Notes under the pieces: generated by a model
Databases searched by the model: none
What the model was told of the DNA's origin: nothing
The model's input: the letters and a program-made list of their open reading frames with translations, nothing else
In this document: piece after piece, positions 44,443 through 55,908 of the stretch
How the letters are laid out: each line of letters opens with the position of its first letter
How positions within the stretch are numbered: position 1 is the first letter of the stretch
Made by a program: the position numbers and the translations under genes
From: Linum tenue
Lineage: Eukaryota; Streptophyta; Magnoliopsida; Malpighiales; Linaceae
Direction: 5' to 3'
Length of the DNA stretch: 64,000 nucleotides
Assembly: GCA_946122785.1 (NCBI GenBank)
Contig: CAMGYJ010000002.1
Coordinates: forward strand, 14,334,839-14,398,838

Positions 44443-45463
44443 TAGGGGTGGGCATTAGGTTCAGTTTTACCGAACCAAACCGAATCGAACCAAAACTGAC
44501 CGAAATCGAAATACATACGTTCGAAATTCGGAAGTGGATATGGTGGATTTCGGAAACCAGACTCGTTTGAACCGAACCAAAATACCGAAACTACCAACCG
44601 AATTCTAAAATATTCAACTACCCAACCCAACCCAATTAATGCCCAGCGCCCTAGGCCCCAGCCCAATACTTGGCCCAACCCTCTTTTTCAGCCCACTCCG
44701 CCCCACAAATTTGATTGGGCCTCTTTTTCAGCCCACTCAGCCTGCTGGCTGCTGCTCACTGCTCAGGCCGTCTACCTCTACTCGTCCAACATCCAAATCT
44801 TCTAGAGAAAGACAATTTTCGAAATCGAGACGCAAAGTGAAAGTGAACTAGGGAAGTTGGGAAGGAAAGGAAGAAGGCGACGACTACTCCTCCTCCTCCG
44901 ACCTCCAGACCTCCACTCCACTGCCTTCTGCCCGACAGCCCGAGCCCGACGCCGACGGCCACGATCTGCGGCTGCGAGGCTGTGTCGTTTTTGGCGTCTC
45001 CCCGTCCCGGCCCCGACCTCGACGAGACGACGACCAAATTGCTGACGGCCTCTCCCTCTCGACTTGATCCCCGCCCTTGCCACCGGTCGCCGCCTCCCAC
45101 AGTCCCTCCCACCCAGGCAGGCACCCGCCGTCGCCGAGTCTCCCCGGCCGTCACTGACTCTTCTACGAGCCTGGCACCGATCGCAGCAGGCTTATTGTCC
45201 AATTTCCAAAAATGCAGCAGCCCTATTGCCAAAATGCAGCAGCTCTCCAGCGACCAGAAGACAGAACAGAAGCACAAAAATTAACAGCATACATATTTTT
45301 GGTTTGTATTAGAAAATTGAAACGAACCGATCTATAATTCGGTTAGGCCAAATCGAACCGAATTATAGCTCGGTTCGAATTCGGTTGGGGGATGTTGTGG
45401 TTCGGAAAATTGGGGATGCCTGTTCGGTTCAGTTCAAACCGAACCGACCGAACGCCCACCTCT
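44443..45463. mobile_element. Long hAT-like MITE with a GC-rich interior
   Basis: The ends are TAGGGGTGGGCATTAGGTTC and, inverted, AGAGGTGGGCGTTCGGTCGG. CACTCC flanks both sides. CCGAACC-type motifs fill both ends. The interior 44640-45280 is GC-rich and leader-like (GGCCTCTTTTTCAGCCCACT twice) with no domain; it could be captured DNA. A CT microsatellite sits just outside at 44413-44431. Confidence 0.55.
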
Positions 45464-46001
45464 CACTCCGGAGAAGAGCTCTTGACGGTAAAGTTGAATA
45501 GAACGACTCTCAGTTACTCATCCTTTCTCTAAGCTCCAGTTCATCTGGTCAGTGCTTCTCCTTGTCCTTATCTGGTTGCAACATTTTTTCAGCTAAACAT
45601 CATCTTCTCGTCCACGAGGTGTTTGATGTTTTGCCCCAAAGATATGAGCTAATAGTTTCCTTGCGTATATGTACAGTATAACGATGTTACGCAAAATTTG
45701 GAATGACTATCAATGGTTGGGTCGATCGACCAGTTTTTTCTTCCTCTATATGCAAGTATTGGGTTCCCCTCCTATATCTCCTTGGTTCCCAATGTGGTTG
45801 AATAGCACAGGTATATGGGTTTCGTACTAAAGGCTTTTCCATCTCTGCTGAAGTTTTTGCCATCCCATCGGTCTTAGAAAAGATATTTTAACCCGAAGTG
45901 GAAACACCAAGATGTCGCTTGTGTTCGTTACTTCCTCTACCTCCACACCTTCACGTTTTAACCAAGTTAAAGCATACATTTTGTCGCCTGTGAATAGCTT
46001 T

Positions 46002-47515
46002 CCGTATTCTCCAAGTAGTTGAGTAGTGGATGCTATATTAGTGCAACAACCTGTAACAAACTCTCTTGTTAACTCTCATGTAATCTGTATAAAGGCCACA
46101 AGCCACAAACAATGAAATCACTTCTCGTTTCCCATATCATTGTCTTACATTGTATCAAAGCTAGCAAAGATCAGCTAGAATCGATCCATATCTCAAATTT
46201 TTTCGATTATCTACCTTTCTGTTTCTTGTCATTATGCTGACGGTACTGTTTCTCGTCCTTCAGGTTCTTCCACTGTCGACAAGCCAATCATCACATTTAA
46301 CCCTGCTGCGCAGGCAGCGCAGCTGCCCCTGAAGTTAACATCTCTCAATTACAATTCTTGGCGTTCTCAATTAGAGACTCTCCTCATGGGTCTCGACCTT
46401 CACTCTTTTATTGATGACACTGGCACAATCCCTGCCTAGACCATTACCGGTGATTCTACTGAGGCTCCAAATCCGGCTTATCATCACTGGTTTCGTCAGG
46501 ATAATCTCATCCTCCACACTCTTCGTTGTTCAATCTTGAATTCCCTTTATTCCTTTGTCTCGGCGGCTGTAACCTCTCATGAGGCCTGGTTAATCATCGA
46601 GAAGCTGTATGGCAGCAGCTCTCCTTCCCGCATTATCCATTTAAAGGTCAAACTGGCCAAAACAACCCACGGCGACCGGGATGTTCTCACTTTTGTCAAC
46701 GAATTGAAACTCATTGCTGTCGAGTTAGCTCTTGTTGCCGCCCCAGTCTCTGACATCGATTTGATGGTCCACTGTCTCCGCGGGATCGACCCCGATTACA
46801 ATCAGTTCGCTGCTGCTTTTCGGGGTTGCGGCGCTCCCTCCACCATTGAAGATCTCGTGGATGCTCTGGTGGAATTTGAGGCTGACCTCAAAGAACAATC
46901 GCGTGGAGTCTCTGTACCCACTGCCTTCTTTTCTCAGGGACAACCGCGTCGTGGCGGCGGCTCTCCATCCCCTGCTGGCGGTCGCCCTTCTCGTCCGCCC
47001 TCTTAGCCTTTTCACGAGGCCTACTCCCCGGCCCATTCTCAACAGGCCTTGGGCCCCTCTCATCAGTCACCAGGCCCACTCGCTGCTCCTAAATCCTCTT
47101 CTTAGGGGCGTCCAAGGGTGTTCTGCCAATTTTGTGAGAAACTGGGACATTCCGTCCGACAGTGTTTCCAATTATTTCCCCAGGCTCGGCAGGCATACCA
47201 AGCCCACGCCACCACTGCTGGGCGTGCATCGTCTCCTGACCCATGGCTGCTTGACTCTGCTGCATCCCAAGCCCATGTACACCAGAAATCTCCCTGTCTA
47301 TTGCCAAGAAATTATTGAAATTAAAGAATAAAATTCTTTATTCCCAGCACTCTTGTACTAGCACTCACCGTATTCTCCAAGTAGTTGAGTAGTGGATGCT
47401 ATATTAGTGCAACAACCTGTATCAAACTCTCCTATTAATCCTCATGTAATCAGTATAAAGGCCACAAGCCACAAACAATGAAATCACTTCTCGTTTCCCA
47501 TATCATTGTCTTACA
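46002..47515 (+). mobile_element. Short Copia-type element with gag only
   Basis: Two ~148-bp terminal repeats (46002-46149 and 47368-47515) share CCGTATTCTCCAAGTAGTTG and end TTGTCTTACA. A decayed primer site TTGTATCAAAGCTAGC follows the first. Between them is a gag frame and the very start of protease. Everything from integrase to RNase H is deleted. The terminal repeats lack a proper TG start and I found no target duplication, so the borders are approximate. Confidence 0.7.
46226..47331 (+). pseudogene. Copia gag fragment with protease start
   Basis: Gag text runs through LTSLNYNSWRSQLETLLMGL, LIIEKLYGSSSPSRIIHLKV and LVDALVEFEADLKE. In-frame stops occur after GTIPA (TAG near 46437), at 47004-47006 and near 47103. 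A zinc knuckle CQFCEKLGHSVRQC and the protease motif WLLDSAASQAH (normally DSGAS) follow, then the frame ends. It cannot encode a working protein. Confidence 0.75.
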
Positions 47516-48534
47516 GAAATCACCTAGGATTTCAAAGTCTACTGCGAGAAACTTGGCCAGCAGGTCCCAGCATGCTGCCAATGATGTATCTTTGAATTGG
47601 GATGATCTAGAGGCTTGGGAGACCGAAGGATAAGAAGAGGGATCACCGCGGGAATGTGCAATTGTGTACAAGAGGAACGCGTCGGTTTCACATGTCGAGT
47701 ACTGCACTACCATGGAAAGGCTTGGTCTAGCGGACCTCTCGATGGATGTTTCCAAATCAACAGCTTCAATAATGGGACTACGGGTCACTAAAGCTGTTAA
47801 AGACTATTCGCACGAAACTCCTGTTCATATCTCTGTTGATGTGATGAGGAAGAGGAAGAAGCCGAGGCTTGATGGGATAATCAAGACTGTCATCACCTTA
47901 AATTATAACAGGTCACCTAATCTCAAGCTTTTTCTAACCTAATCTTGCCTTCCTTTCTGATGAATGCATCAATTCTATTTGTTATTAGCTTGGAATTAGG
48001 TTATTTTTGAAGTACAAGACTCAATGATTTGATTCATGCATATGTGTTAGACTTCCTGGATTCTTAGTCTCACAAGAATATGGGATATAGTTGATAGATT
48101 TCTGGCATAACCAATCTTGAAGTTATTGGGACATTTAGTTGTAAAAGCGAGAAGCCAATACAATTGGATTATATGGGGGTGTTAGTCATGTGATTAACAT
48201 AAGAGAATGATGTACGATTCATCTGTAATGCCTCCAACGACTTAATCAATTGTGACGAACTGGTTATTGACAGTAAGAAGAACCTGACTGCATACGGATT
48301 TACACAATGCAGGTGTGCCCAGCCAGCTGCCGAGTGTAACTACTCCAACTTCTCCCTTTTACTATCAGAAGAGCCCATTGAAGAGCCAGAGGTTATAAGT
48401 ATAGGACTGAACCCTGGTCTAGTTAACTCCTTCGCTGCAGGTGGTGATGAAGATGGTGATGACGACGATGCACCATCGATTGGGATGATAGGCTGCACTT
48501 TCCTCTTGAACAGAGCGAAATCAATATCTCCAAG

Positions 48535-49288
48535 TGTTAGGAATGGAAATACAACAAGAACGAGGTTACCAAATCTAGAGTTGAGTCGCGGACTAGGTCG
48601 CTTTCTATAAGACATTCGCATCACTGCCATCGATGCGCACGTCAGACTATCAACCGGTCGTCTATAAGATAAAACAACTTCTCTATATACTCGCGGTTTT
48701 GTGCGAAAACTGGAGTTCTATAAACACTCTCTCTATTTGTGTTTATGCTCGTATTTTTGGTGTGTTTAGAGGTCTGAGAGGTGGCTATTTATAGTAGCCG
48801 AACCCCTAAGAATATACCTGGGGAATAAGTCGGTTTTAATTAGGAAGATAATTACTTCCTTAATTAAAACGCGTCTGTAAAATAATTCCTGCGGAATTAT
48901 CCTTCGAATATTCCTTTTAATCGATTATCCTCTCCAACTCGTATTTATCAAGTATAAAGAATAACCGATTAATAATTAATTATTAGATAATTGATTTCGT
49001 TCGGAATTTCTCCAAAAAATATATAGTCTCAAGTGAACCAACCAACCAACCAACCAACGAACCAATCAACCGGTCGGTCGGACGGATAGACAGAGCGCAC
49101 GCGTGTCTTTGTGGTGGTCTGTAAGGTCCTCCCTCTCCCACAAAAGTGGGTCACCCCAAGGGGCATGCCCTTAGGAGAGATGCTCCTATCTTTATACTCA
49201 TTTCACCAAAGTAAAACTACCAATGTGGTAGTTTTTCCACCTTGAGACTTTATAGCTTTCAAAGCTATTCATTCATTCATTTCCAACA
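48535..49288 (-). repeat. 3' LTR of the decayed Copia element
   Basis: Includes AATTAAAACGCGTCTGTAA and an ACCA-type microsatellite at 49036-49064. It is preceded on the minus strand by the polypurine tract at 49289-49300. Confidence 0.85.
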
Positions 49289-49744
49289 ATCCCCCACTTG
49301 AATAGTTTTGAAACTATCTTTGAGCATCAACAGTTCTATAAGATCGGGCATAAGCTAAGGTATCGCGAAGATTTGAACCTTAGCGTAGTGGTTACACTTC
49401 CGATTTCATAAGGGTGACTCGTAGTCTTGAACCCTATCCCAGACAATGTAGCACACCAGATCTTTTCATTAAGTTGTGTTCTCTTCTTAGCCCGTGCATT
49501 TATGGCCATGCACGTTATCCTGGTTTAGTGAACGCTCTAGCAACTTTGTACCTCCAAAGTTCCATAGGGAGCGGACCCACTCCCACATTCACATAGGTGA
49601 GTCTATCAGGAGTACCCCCAAAGTAAAGTACTCCACTCCATATAGGGTATAGATCTCATTAAGAGTTGTTAACTCAACCTCCATTGCTTTGGGATTCATG
49701 CTTCACTATGCATGAACTTTTCGCATACTACTCATGACTTGTTA

Positions 49745-52700
49745 TTACCCATTAAACCCATTTCTTGGGATCTCCAGTCTATTGGGTCGAGTTACCATAA
49801 CTTGTAGTCCGTGGTTCGGTAGGCATAAGTCCCATACCCTTGTCGGTATTCTGGACTTTTCTCTAGGTAATCCTTTCGTCAAAGGATCAGCTAGATTATG
49901 TTCGGATCTTATATGATCCACCCTCACTACTCCTGTCGTTAGGAGTTATCTTACAGTACTGTGCTTACGAAGAATCTGTCATTTCTTTCCGTTATAGAGC
50001 CGGTTCTCAACTTTAACGATAGCTGCGGTACTATCACAATGGATCAATACCGGAGGGACCGGCCTTTCCCATAGGGGAATATCTGACAACAATCCTCTCA
50101 ACCAACTTGCTTCTTCACTAGCCGTTGCTAGTGCTATCATCTCTGATTCCATAGTTGATTAAGCTAGGATTGTTTGTTTCTTAGACTTCCAAGATACAGC
50201 TCCACCAACGATGTTAAAAACATACCCACTGGTTGCCTTGGAGTCATCTGATAGGGCATTCCAATCCACATCACCATACCCTTCTAGTACAGCAGGAAAC
50301 CTTTGATAGTGTAAACCAAGGTTTGCTGTTCTCTTGAGGTATCTCATGACCCTTCCTATAACATTCCAATGCTCTCTACTAGGACAACTGTTAAACCTGC
50401 CAAGCAATCCCACGACATAGGCCTGTCTGGTCGAATGTAATTCGTAGCATAATGGAGACTGCCAATGATGCTAGCATACTCAGTTTGTCTTACAGTCTCC
50501 AGTGTTCTTAAATAACTTTACACTAGCATCATACGGAGTACACACAGGTTTACAGTCGAAATAGTTATATTTCTTCAAGATCTTCTCTATGTAGCTAGAT
50601 TGATCTAGAGAATAACCATTTGATATTCTAATTATATGGATTCCAAGCATAAACTTTGCTTCTCCCAGATCTTTCACCTCAAATCTCTCTTTCAACATGG
50701 CTTTTGCTTCATTGACCACATGAATATTTGTACCAAATATCAACATGTTATCTACATACAAACATATGATAGTGCAGGTGTTATTCTCTAACTTGCACTA
50801 AATACACTTGTCACATTCATTCACCTTAAAGCCATGTGAGAGAATTAGAGTGTCAAGCATCTCATGCCACTGTTTTGGAGCCTGTTTCAAACCATATATG
50901 ATTTGTCTAACTTACAGACTTTCGAGGCATGTTCGTTGATAACAAACCATTCTGGTTGTTCCATATTGATTTCTCCATGCAGATCACCATTCAAAAAGGC
51001 AGTTTTAACATCCATCTGGTGTACCACGAGATTGTTCAAGGCAGCAAGAGAAATCATGACACGAATGGATGCTATTCTAGATACTGGTGAACAGGTATCA
51101 AAGAAATCTATATTCTCTCTATGTCTGTAGCCCTTAACTACTAGGCGAGCTCGGAACCTTTCAATTGCACCATCAGGTTTCCGTTTCATTTTTAGAACCC
51201 ATTTATTACCTAAGACTTTGCAGCCAGGAGGTAAGTCTGTTAGATGCCAAGTCTTATTAGCTTCCAACGATTCCATTTCATCTATAACGGCCTCATTCCA
51301 AAAATCTGCATCTATGGAAGTTAAAGCTTCCTGCAAACTTTTGGGATCTTTGAAGGTGTATATTGTAGTAAAGTCATCACCAAAATCTTTGGAGATTCTA
51401 GCTCTTTTACTTCTTTTGAGTTCATCCTCAGATCCAACACCCCCACTAGTTCCATTATCTCTAATAGCGGGTAGTACATTACCCCCACTATTTCTCGTTA
51501 TAAATGGAAATCGTGTCTCAAAGAAATCAGCATAAATGGATTCTTTTATAGTACGAGCATTCAAATAATAGAATCTATATGTCTTACTATTGGCCGCATA
51601 GCCAACAAATACACATTCATATGCTCGACTAGTCAACTTAATCCTCTTAGGATCCGGAATTCTTACGTAGGCCAAACAACCCCACGTTCTTAAATAGGAC
51701 AAATTACGTGGCTTATTCTTCAAGATCTCATAGGGTGATTCTTTTCTATTTGTTTTTGGAAGACGATTTAGCACATGGCAAACCATCAACAAAATATCAC
51801 CCCACCAAGAAGAAGCAGCTCCAGAATTGAGCATAATAGCCACAACTAATTCTGTAAACGTCATATTTTTTCGCCCAGCTTTACCAATCATTTCTGGTGA
51901 ATATGGTGTCGTGGTTTCATGAATGATACCATGTGAGCTATAGAATTCCTTGAAGGAATTAGAGTCATACTCTGATCCTCTATCACTCCTAAGTCTTTTT
52001 ATCTTTCGATTGCACTGATTTTCAAATTCAACCACAAATACCTTGAACATATCAAGGGCTTCACTTTTGTTTTTCATCAAATAAACAAAACAATAATTAG
52101 AGCAATCATCTATGAAAGTGATAAAGTATCTCTTGCCAGATCTAGTTAACGTCCCATCTAGTTCTCAAATATCATAATGAATCAGATCTAAGGGTTCTGA
52201 CTCTCTACTCACAGATTTATGGGGCGTTTTCGTTATCTTAGCTTGGCTATAGAAATCACATTTATCAAATTTATTCATTGAGAGTTTAGGGATATGTCCT
52301 AACTTGCCTAAATTCTTCACAATCCGTGTGTTCACATGACAAAGACGAGCATGTCAAACATTCAAATCACACACCATGTAAACTGAAGAATTCATCTTAT
52401 TAATTTCGAAATTCAACTTGAACACCCCATTACATGCATATCCCTTTCCCACAAAACTCCCATTCTTAGTAAGGGTATACAAGTCTGCCCCAATAGATTG
52501 ATTAAACCCAGCCTTATTAAGAAGATATCTCGAAGCAAGATTCTTCCTTATCTTTGGAGTGTGCAACACATCCTTGAGCACCATCTTTTTCCCAGATGTG
52601 AAGTTCAGCTCCACTTCACCAGAACCAGCAACCATAGTGGTGTGGGTAGTCCCCAGCAGCACTTTCTTGTCAGAAGGTGCTTCTATGTATGTTTTAAACA

Positions 52701-53468
52701 TAGCACGATTGTTGCAAACATACCTCGAGATGCACCATTCTGGTGGGGGCGGACTTGCTGGTTCTTACTCTTGAAACCTTTCTGGTTAGGTTTAAGAGCT
52801 ATAGGGGTGGGTCGTTTAGGAGTGACGACCATCACCTCTTCTTTCATATCCTGCTTGCGGGACTCTTCCTTAATCCTTAGGCGAGTAATCAAGCTTTCCA
52901 GTGAAAATTCTTTAGTTTTATGTCTAAGCATATTCTTAAAATCTTTCCACGAAGGGGGCAACTTATCAATAATGCAAGAAACTTGAAACTGATCGTCCAG
53001 AGGCATACCTTCAGAGACAATCTCATGAGCTATTTTCTGAAGTTCATGGGATTGAACTTCGACGGACTTGTCATCCACCATCTGGTATAGCAGGTAGCGG
53101 CTGACAGCATACTTCTTAGCTCCAGCCTCCTCCGTGTCGTATTTCTTTTGGAGCGCATCCCAGATCATTATTGCAGTGTTCTTGTTGTCCGCATAGTAGT
53201 CGTAGAGATAGTATGCCAGGACGTTGAGGATGTAGTTCTTGCACAAGAAGTCATGCTCCCTTTCCTTAGCAGAAGCAACCCTCTCCTCATCGGTCGCTTC
53301 TTCCGGCAGCTCGACGGGCATGCTAGTGAGGCAGTGTGCCAACTTCTTGGTCGTTAGGTAGAACTACATCTTTTGTCTCCAGCGACGCAAGTTGACTCCA
53401 ACGAAGCGGAAGGGTCGATTGATATCGACAGCACCAGATCCGACCATGTTGTTATGTTCAGTTGACAT
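49745..53468 (-). pseudogene. Copia gag-pol remnants
   Basis: Gag starts MSTEHNNMVGSGAVDINRPF and meets a TAG at 53364-53366. It continues with YYADNKNTAIMIWDALQKKY. The zinc knuckle and the protease start are deleted; frame changes into KDVLHTPKIRKNLASRYLL. Integrase keeps LRSDRGSEYDSNSF and WGDILLMVCHVLNRLPK. RT keeps WVLKMKRKPDGAIERFRARL, but its catalytic box reads YVDN instead of YVDD. RNase H fragments include DVDWNALSDDSKATSGYVFN, then stops. The end reads EHNLADPLTKGLPREKS. It is non-functional in several places. Confidence 0.88.
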
Positions 53469-53492
53469 AGCAGCAACCAGACGTCTTAAAAT

Positions 53493-54221
53493 TGTTAGGA
53501 ACGGAACAACAACAAGAACGAGGTTACCAAATCTGGAGCTGAGTCACGTACTAGGCCGCTTTCTTTAAGACGTTCGTGGCACTGCCCTCGATGCGCACGA
53601 CAGACTATCAACTGATCGTCTTCAGGATAAAACAACTCCTCTCTATACTCGTGGTTTTGTGCTAAAACCAGAGTTCTATAAACACTCTCTCTATTTGTGT
53701 TTATGCTCGTATTTTTTGGTATGTTTAGAGGGTTTGAGGAGGCGGCTATTTATATTTTATAGTAGCCGAACCCCTAAGAATATACCCGGGGAATAAGTTG
53801 GTTTTAATTAGGAAGATAATTACTTCCTTAATTAAAACGCGTCTGTAAGATAATTCCTGCGGAATTATCCTTCGAATATTCCTTTTAATCGATTATCCTC
53901 TTCCAACTCGTATTTTTCAAGTATAAAGAATAACCGATTAATAATTTATTATTGGATAATTAATTTCGTTCGGAATTTCTCCAAAAAATATATAGTCTCA
54001 AGGGAACCAACCAACCGGACAAACGGCGCGCGCGCGGGGGTATGTGGTAGTTCGTTAGGTCTTTCCTCTCCCACAAAAGTGAGTCACCCCAAAGGGCATG
54101 CCCTTAGGAGAGAGACTCCTATCTTTATACTCATTTCACCAAAGTAAAACTACCAATGTGGTAGTTTTTCCACCTTAAAACTCTAAAGCTTTCAAAGCTA
54201 TTCATTCATTCATTTCCAACA
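53493..54221 (-). repeat. 5' LTR of the decayed Copia element
   Basis: It is similar to the other LTR over its length but lacks most of the ACCA repeat and has a GCGCGCGCGCGG run near 54026. Confidence 0.85.
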
Positions 54222-54429
54222 GTAACATAAGAGATTTGGTGCATGTGGAGATAAGAATCAACAGAGTTTGTGATGCAATGTGTAAAGGGGTGTGCCTCCA
54301 GTGTGACACTAACTTGAACACCAGCACCTGTAACTGCAGCAGCGAGAAGGCCTCCGGAAAAACCTATGGCCCTCTTGGAAATTTGAGAGAACAAATGCAA
54401 TCGAAGTTAACCCTGTGTCTTGTTAATGA

Positions 54430-55097
54430 AATAGAAACCAGTTCCATAGCTAATTGCTTTCCCTTTTTGTCTTCGTATCTGATAGCATGAGTTCTAATAC
54501 TGAAGGAAGTTTATTGTTCTTGTAACAACAATCAAACCTATCAATTCCATAGTCAAAAGATCCACAAATTTACAGCGAAATCTGTCTACTTTGTGACCAA
54601 ATAACAAAGTCAAATTCCTTTAACATATGAGGAGACAAAAACCAAAAACAGAGCATGACAAGCTACTGAATGAGTCATTCTGTTACCACTATGACCAATG
54701 AATCTTAATGTAATCTACCCACAAATTTCAAGATTACATGTTATATGTGATTTCACTGTTTTTTTTTGTTTCATTTTTGGACAGATATCATGATATTGGT
54801 GCACCATGTAATTCTAGAATTCATGTGACCATGATATCTCAAATGCTTTGGGTTTTACCCAAAGCATTTGAGATATCATGGTCACATGAATTCTAGAATT
54901 ACATGGTGTTACCCAAAGTATTTGAGATTTCATGCCAAATTATGTGGGTTCTACCATGAACTCATGCAAGCCAAACAATGCATTCTAATATTACACAAGT
55001 TCTCACAACTCAACCTACAATATACATGAATTCTTCAAATACATGAATTCTACATTACGTGCTTACCAAACGACCCCTTAGACTACTTTTGTTCATC
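54430..55097. other. Spacer with a fold-back element
   Basis: AT-rich DNA around a large perfect palindrome at 54802-54908. ATCATGATAT, ACATGAATTC and CAAATGCTTTGGGT-like pieces recur through 54780-55060, which suggests a fold-back MITE. Exact ends were not found. Confidence 0.5.
54802..54908. repeat. Perfect palindrome, 52-bp arms, 3-base loop
   Basis: The left arm begins CACCATGTAATTCTAGAATT and ends CAAATGCTTTGGGT. The right arm is its exact reverse complement. A third, diverged copy of the inner part (ACCCAAAGTATTTGAGAT) follows at 54911. Confidence 0.9.
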
Positions 55098-55102
55098 AAG
55101 TC

Positions 55103-55465
55103 TGTTAGAGACACGTTTTCTAAGGAAAACGGGTTTCTATATCATTATCGTTAGGTTTTATTAAATATGGTTAGTAGTCTTCTAGTAGAATTAGGTTTAT
55201 TCTTAGGGTTTTCTAGTATTTCCCTATATATATGTACTATGGGTCATTCATCATATTAAGCAGAAATTAATAAGAAAAGTCATCTCCCAAAATCCCTAAT
55301 CTTCTCTCAATCTCGTCTATCTTTCTCTCTAAAGGCTTCGGCCATTCTATCTCTGTTCTTCCCCAAATTCTCTTCTCAAATCCCTAAATCCCCAATTCTG
55401 TTCTATAAACCCTAAATCCTCAATCTCTAGATTTGATCTGGAGACCCGTTAGAATGTTTCTAACA
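55103..55465 (+). repeat. Solo LTR (363 bp) with 5-bp target duplication
   Basis: It starts TGTTAGAGACACG and ends GTTTCTAACA. AAGTC flanks both sides exactly (55098-55102 and 55466-55470). No internal element remains, so LTR-LTR recombination removed it. A TATATATATG-type box lies near 55226. Its orientation is taken from the TATA box and the pyrimidine-rich leader. Confidence 0.85.
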
Positions 55466-55908
55466 AAGTCGAGTAAAACACATTCTTCATTTATAAATCC
55501 CAGCCAGTTATGAGTCTAAATTTGGAATTGGACCTTAGAAATCAGTAGGCCCATATTGATAAGCTCAATTTTCAGTTCAGGCTTTCAGCCATGGTCCTAC
55601 TCCCATCCCAAAACCATCCCATCGGAGCAAGCACGTCATTCGCGTGACCGACACGCACGGAAGAGTCGAAGACTAACACGTAAGCGTCCACGTCATCGCG
55701 CGTTCTCATTCTTTCCCATGTGCAGCCGCCACACCGTATCCTCTCCAACCAATAAACGCGGGACGGGGCACGGCTTCACAAACAAAGACTTCAAATCGCA
55801 CATTCTAGAGGGAATTTGGGGGAAAAAAGCTTCCGTCTCCACTCCGCTTCAAATTCTAGGGTTCCTCGTTCTCCCATTCCGCTCCAAGCTTTCAAGAGAT
55901 CAATTACG

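Larger units (their letters stand above)
48535..54221 (-). mobile_element. Decayed Ty1/Copia element inserted in the YceD-type exon
   Basis: LTR-like ends (TGTTAGGAA...TTTCCAACA) of 754 and 729 bp bracket a minus-strand Copia polyprotein with many lesions. The G-rich tract AAGTGGGGGATT lies beside the 48535-49288 LTR, so that copy is the 3' LTR. Flanks are CCAAG and GTAAC, so no target duplication survives. LTR differences are clearly more numerous than in the 29-kb Copia element, so this insertion is older. Confidence 0.88.
45912..54407 (+). pseudogene. DUF177/YceD-type chloroplast rRNA-accumulation protein gene, broken by two retrotransposons
   Basis: Pieces are 45912-46001 (start MSLVFVTSSTSTPSRFNQVK, a plastid transit-peptide type), 47516-47911, 48313-48534 and 54222-54407. 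An intron (47912-48312, GT-AG) separates the second and third. Family blocks in order are NWDDLEAWETEG, PRECAIVYKRNASVSHVEYC, MGLRVTKAVKDYSHETPVHI, LLLSEEPIEEPEVISIG and RINRVCDAMCKGVCLQCDTN then GPLGNLREQMQSK. These match plant YCED homologues, which act in chloroplast 23S/4.5S rRNA processing. Lesions are a TAA after WETEG (near 47632), a frameshift near 48470, a Copia relic after the transit peptide and a 5.7-kb Copia element after the ISK block. The usual stop is also lost. A functional copy elsewhere is expected. Confidence 0.8.

Noticed and set aside
54236..54490. Stand-alone small Cys-rich protein
   Set aside because: It is the C-terminal block of the DUF177/YceD-type gene stranded beyond the Copia element.
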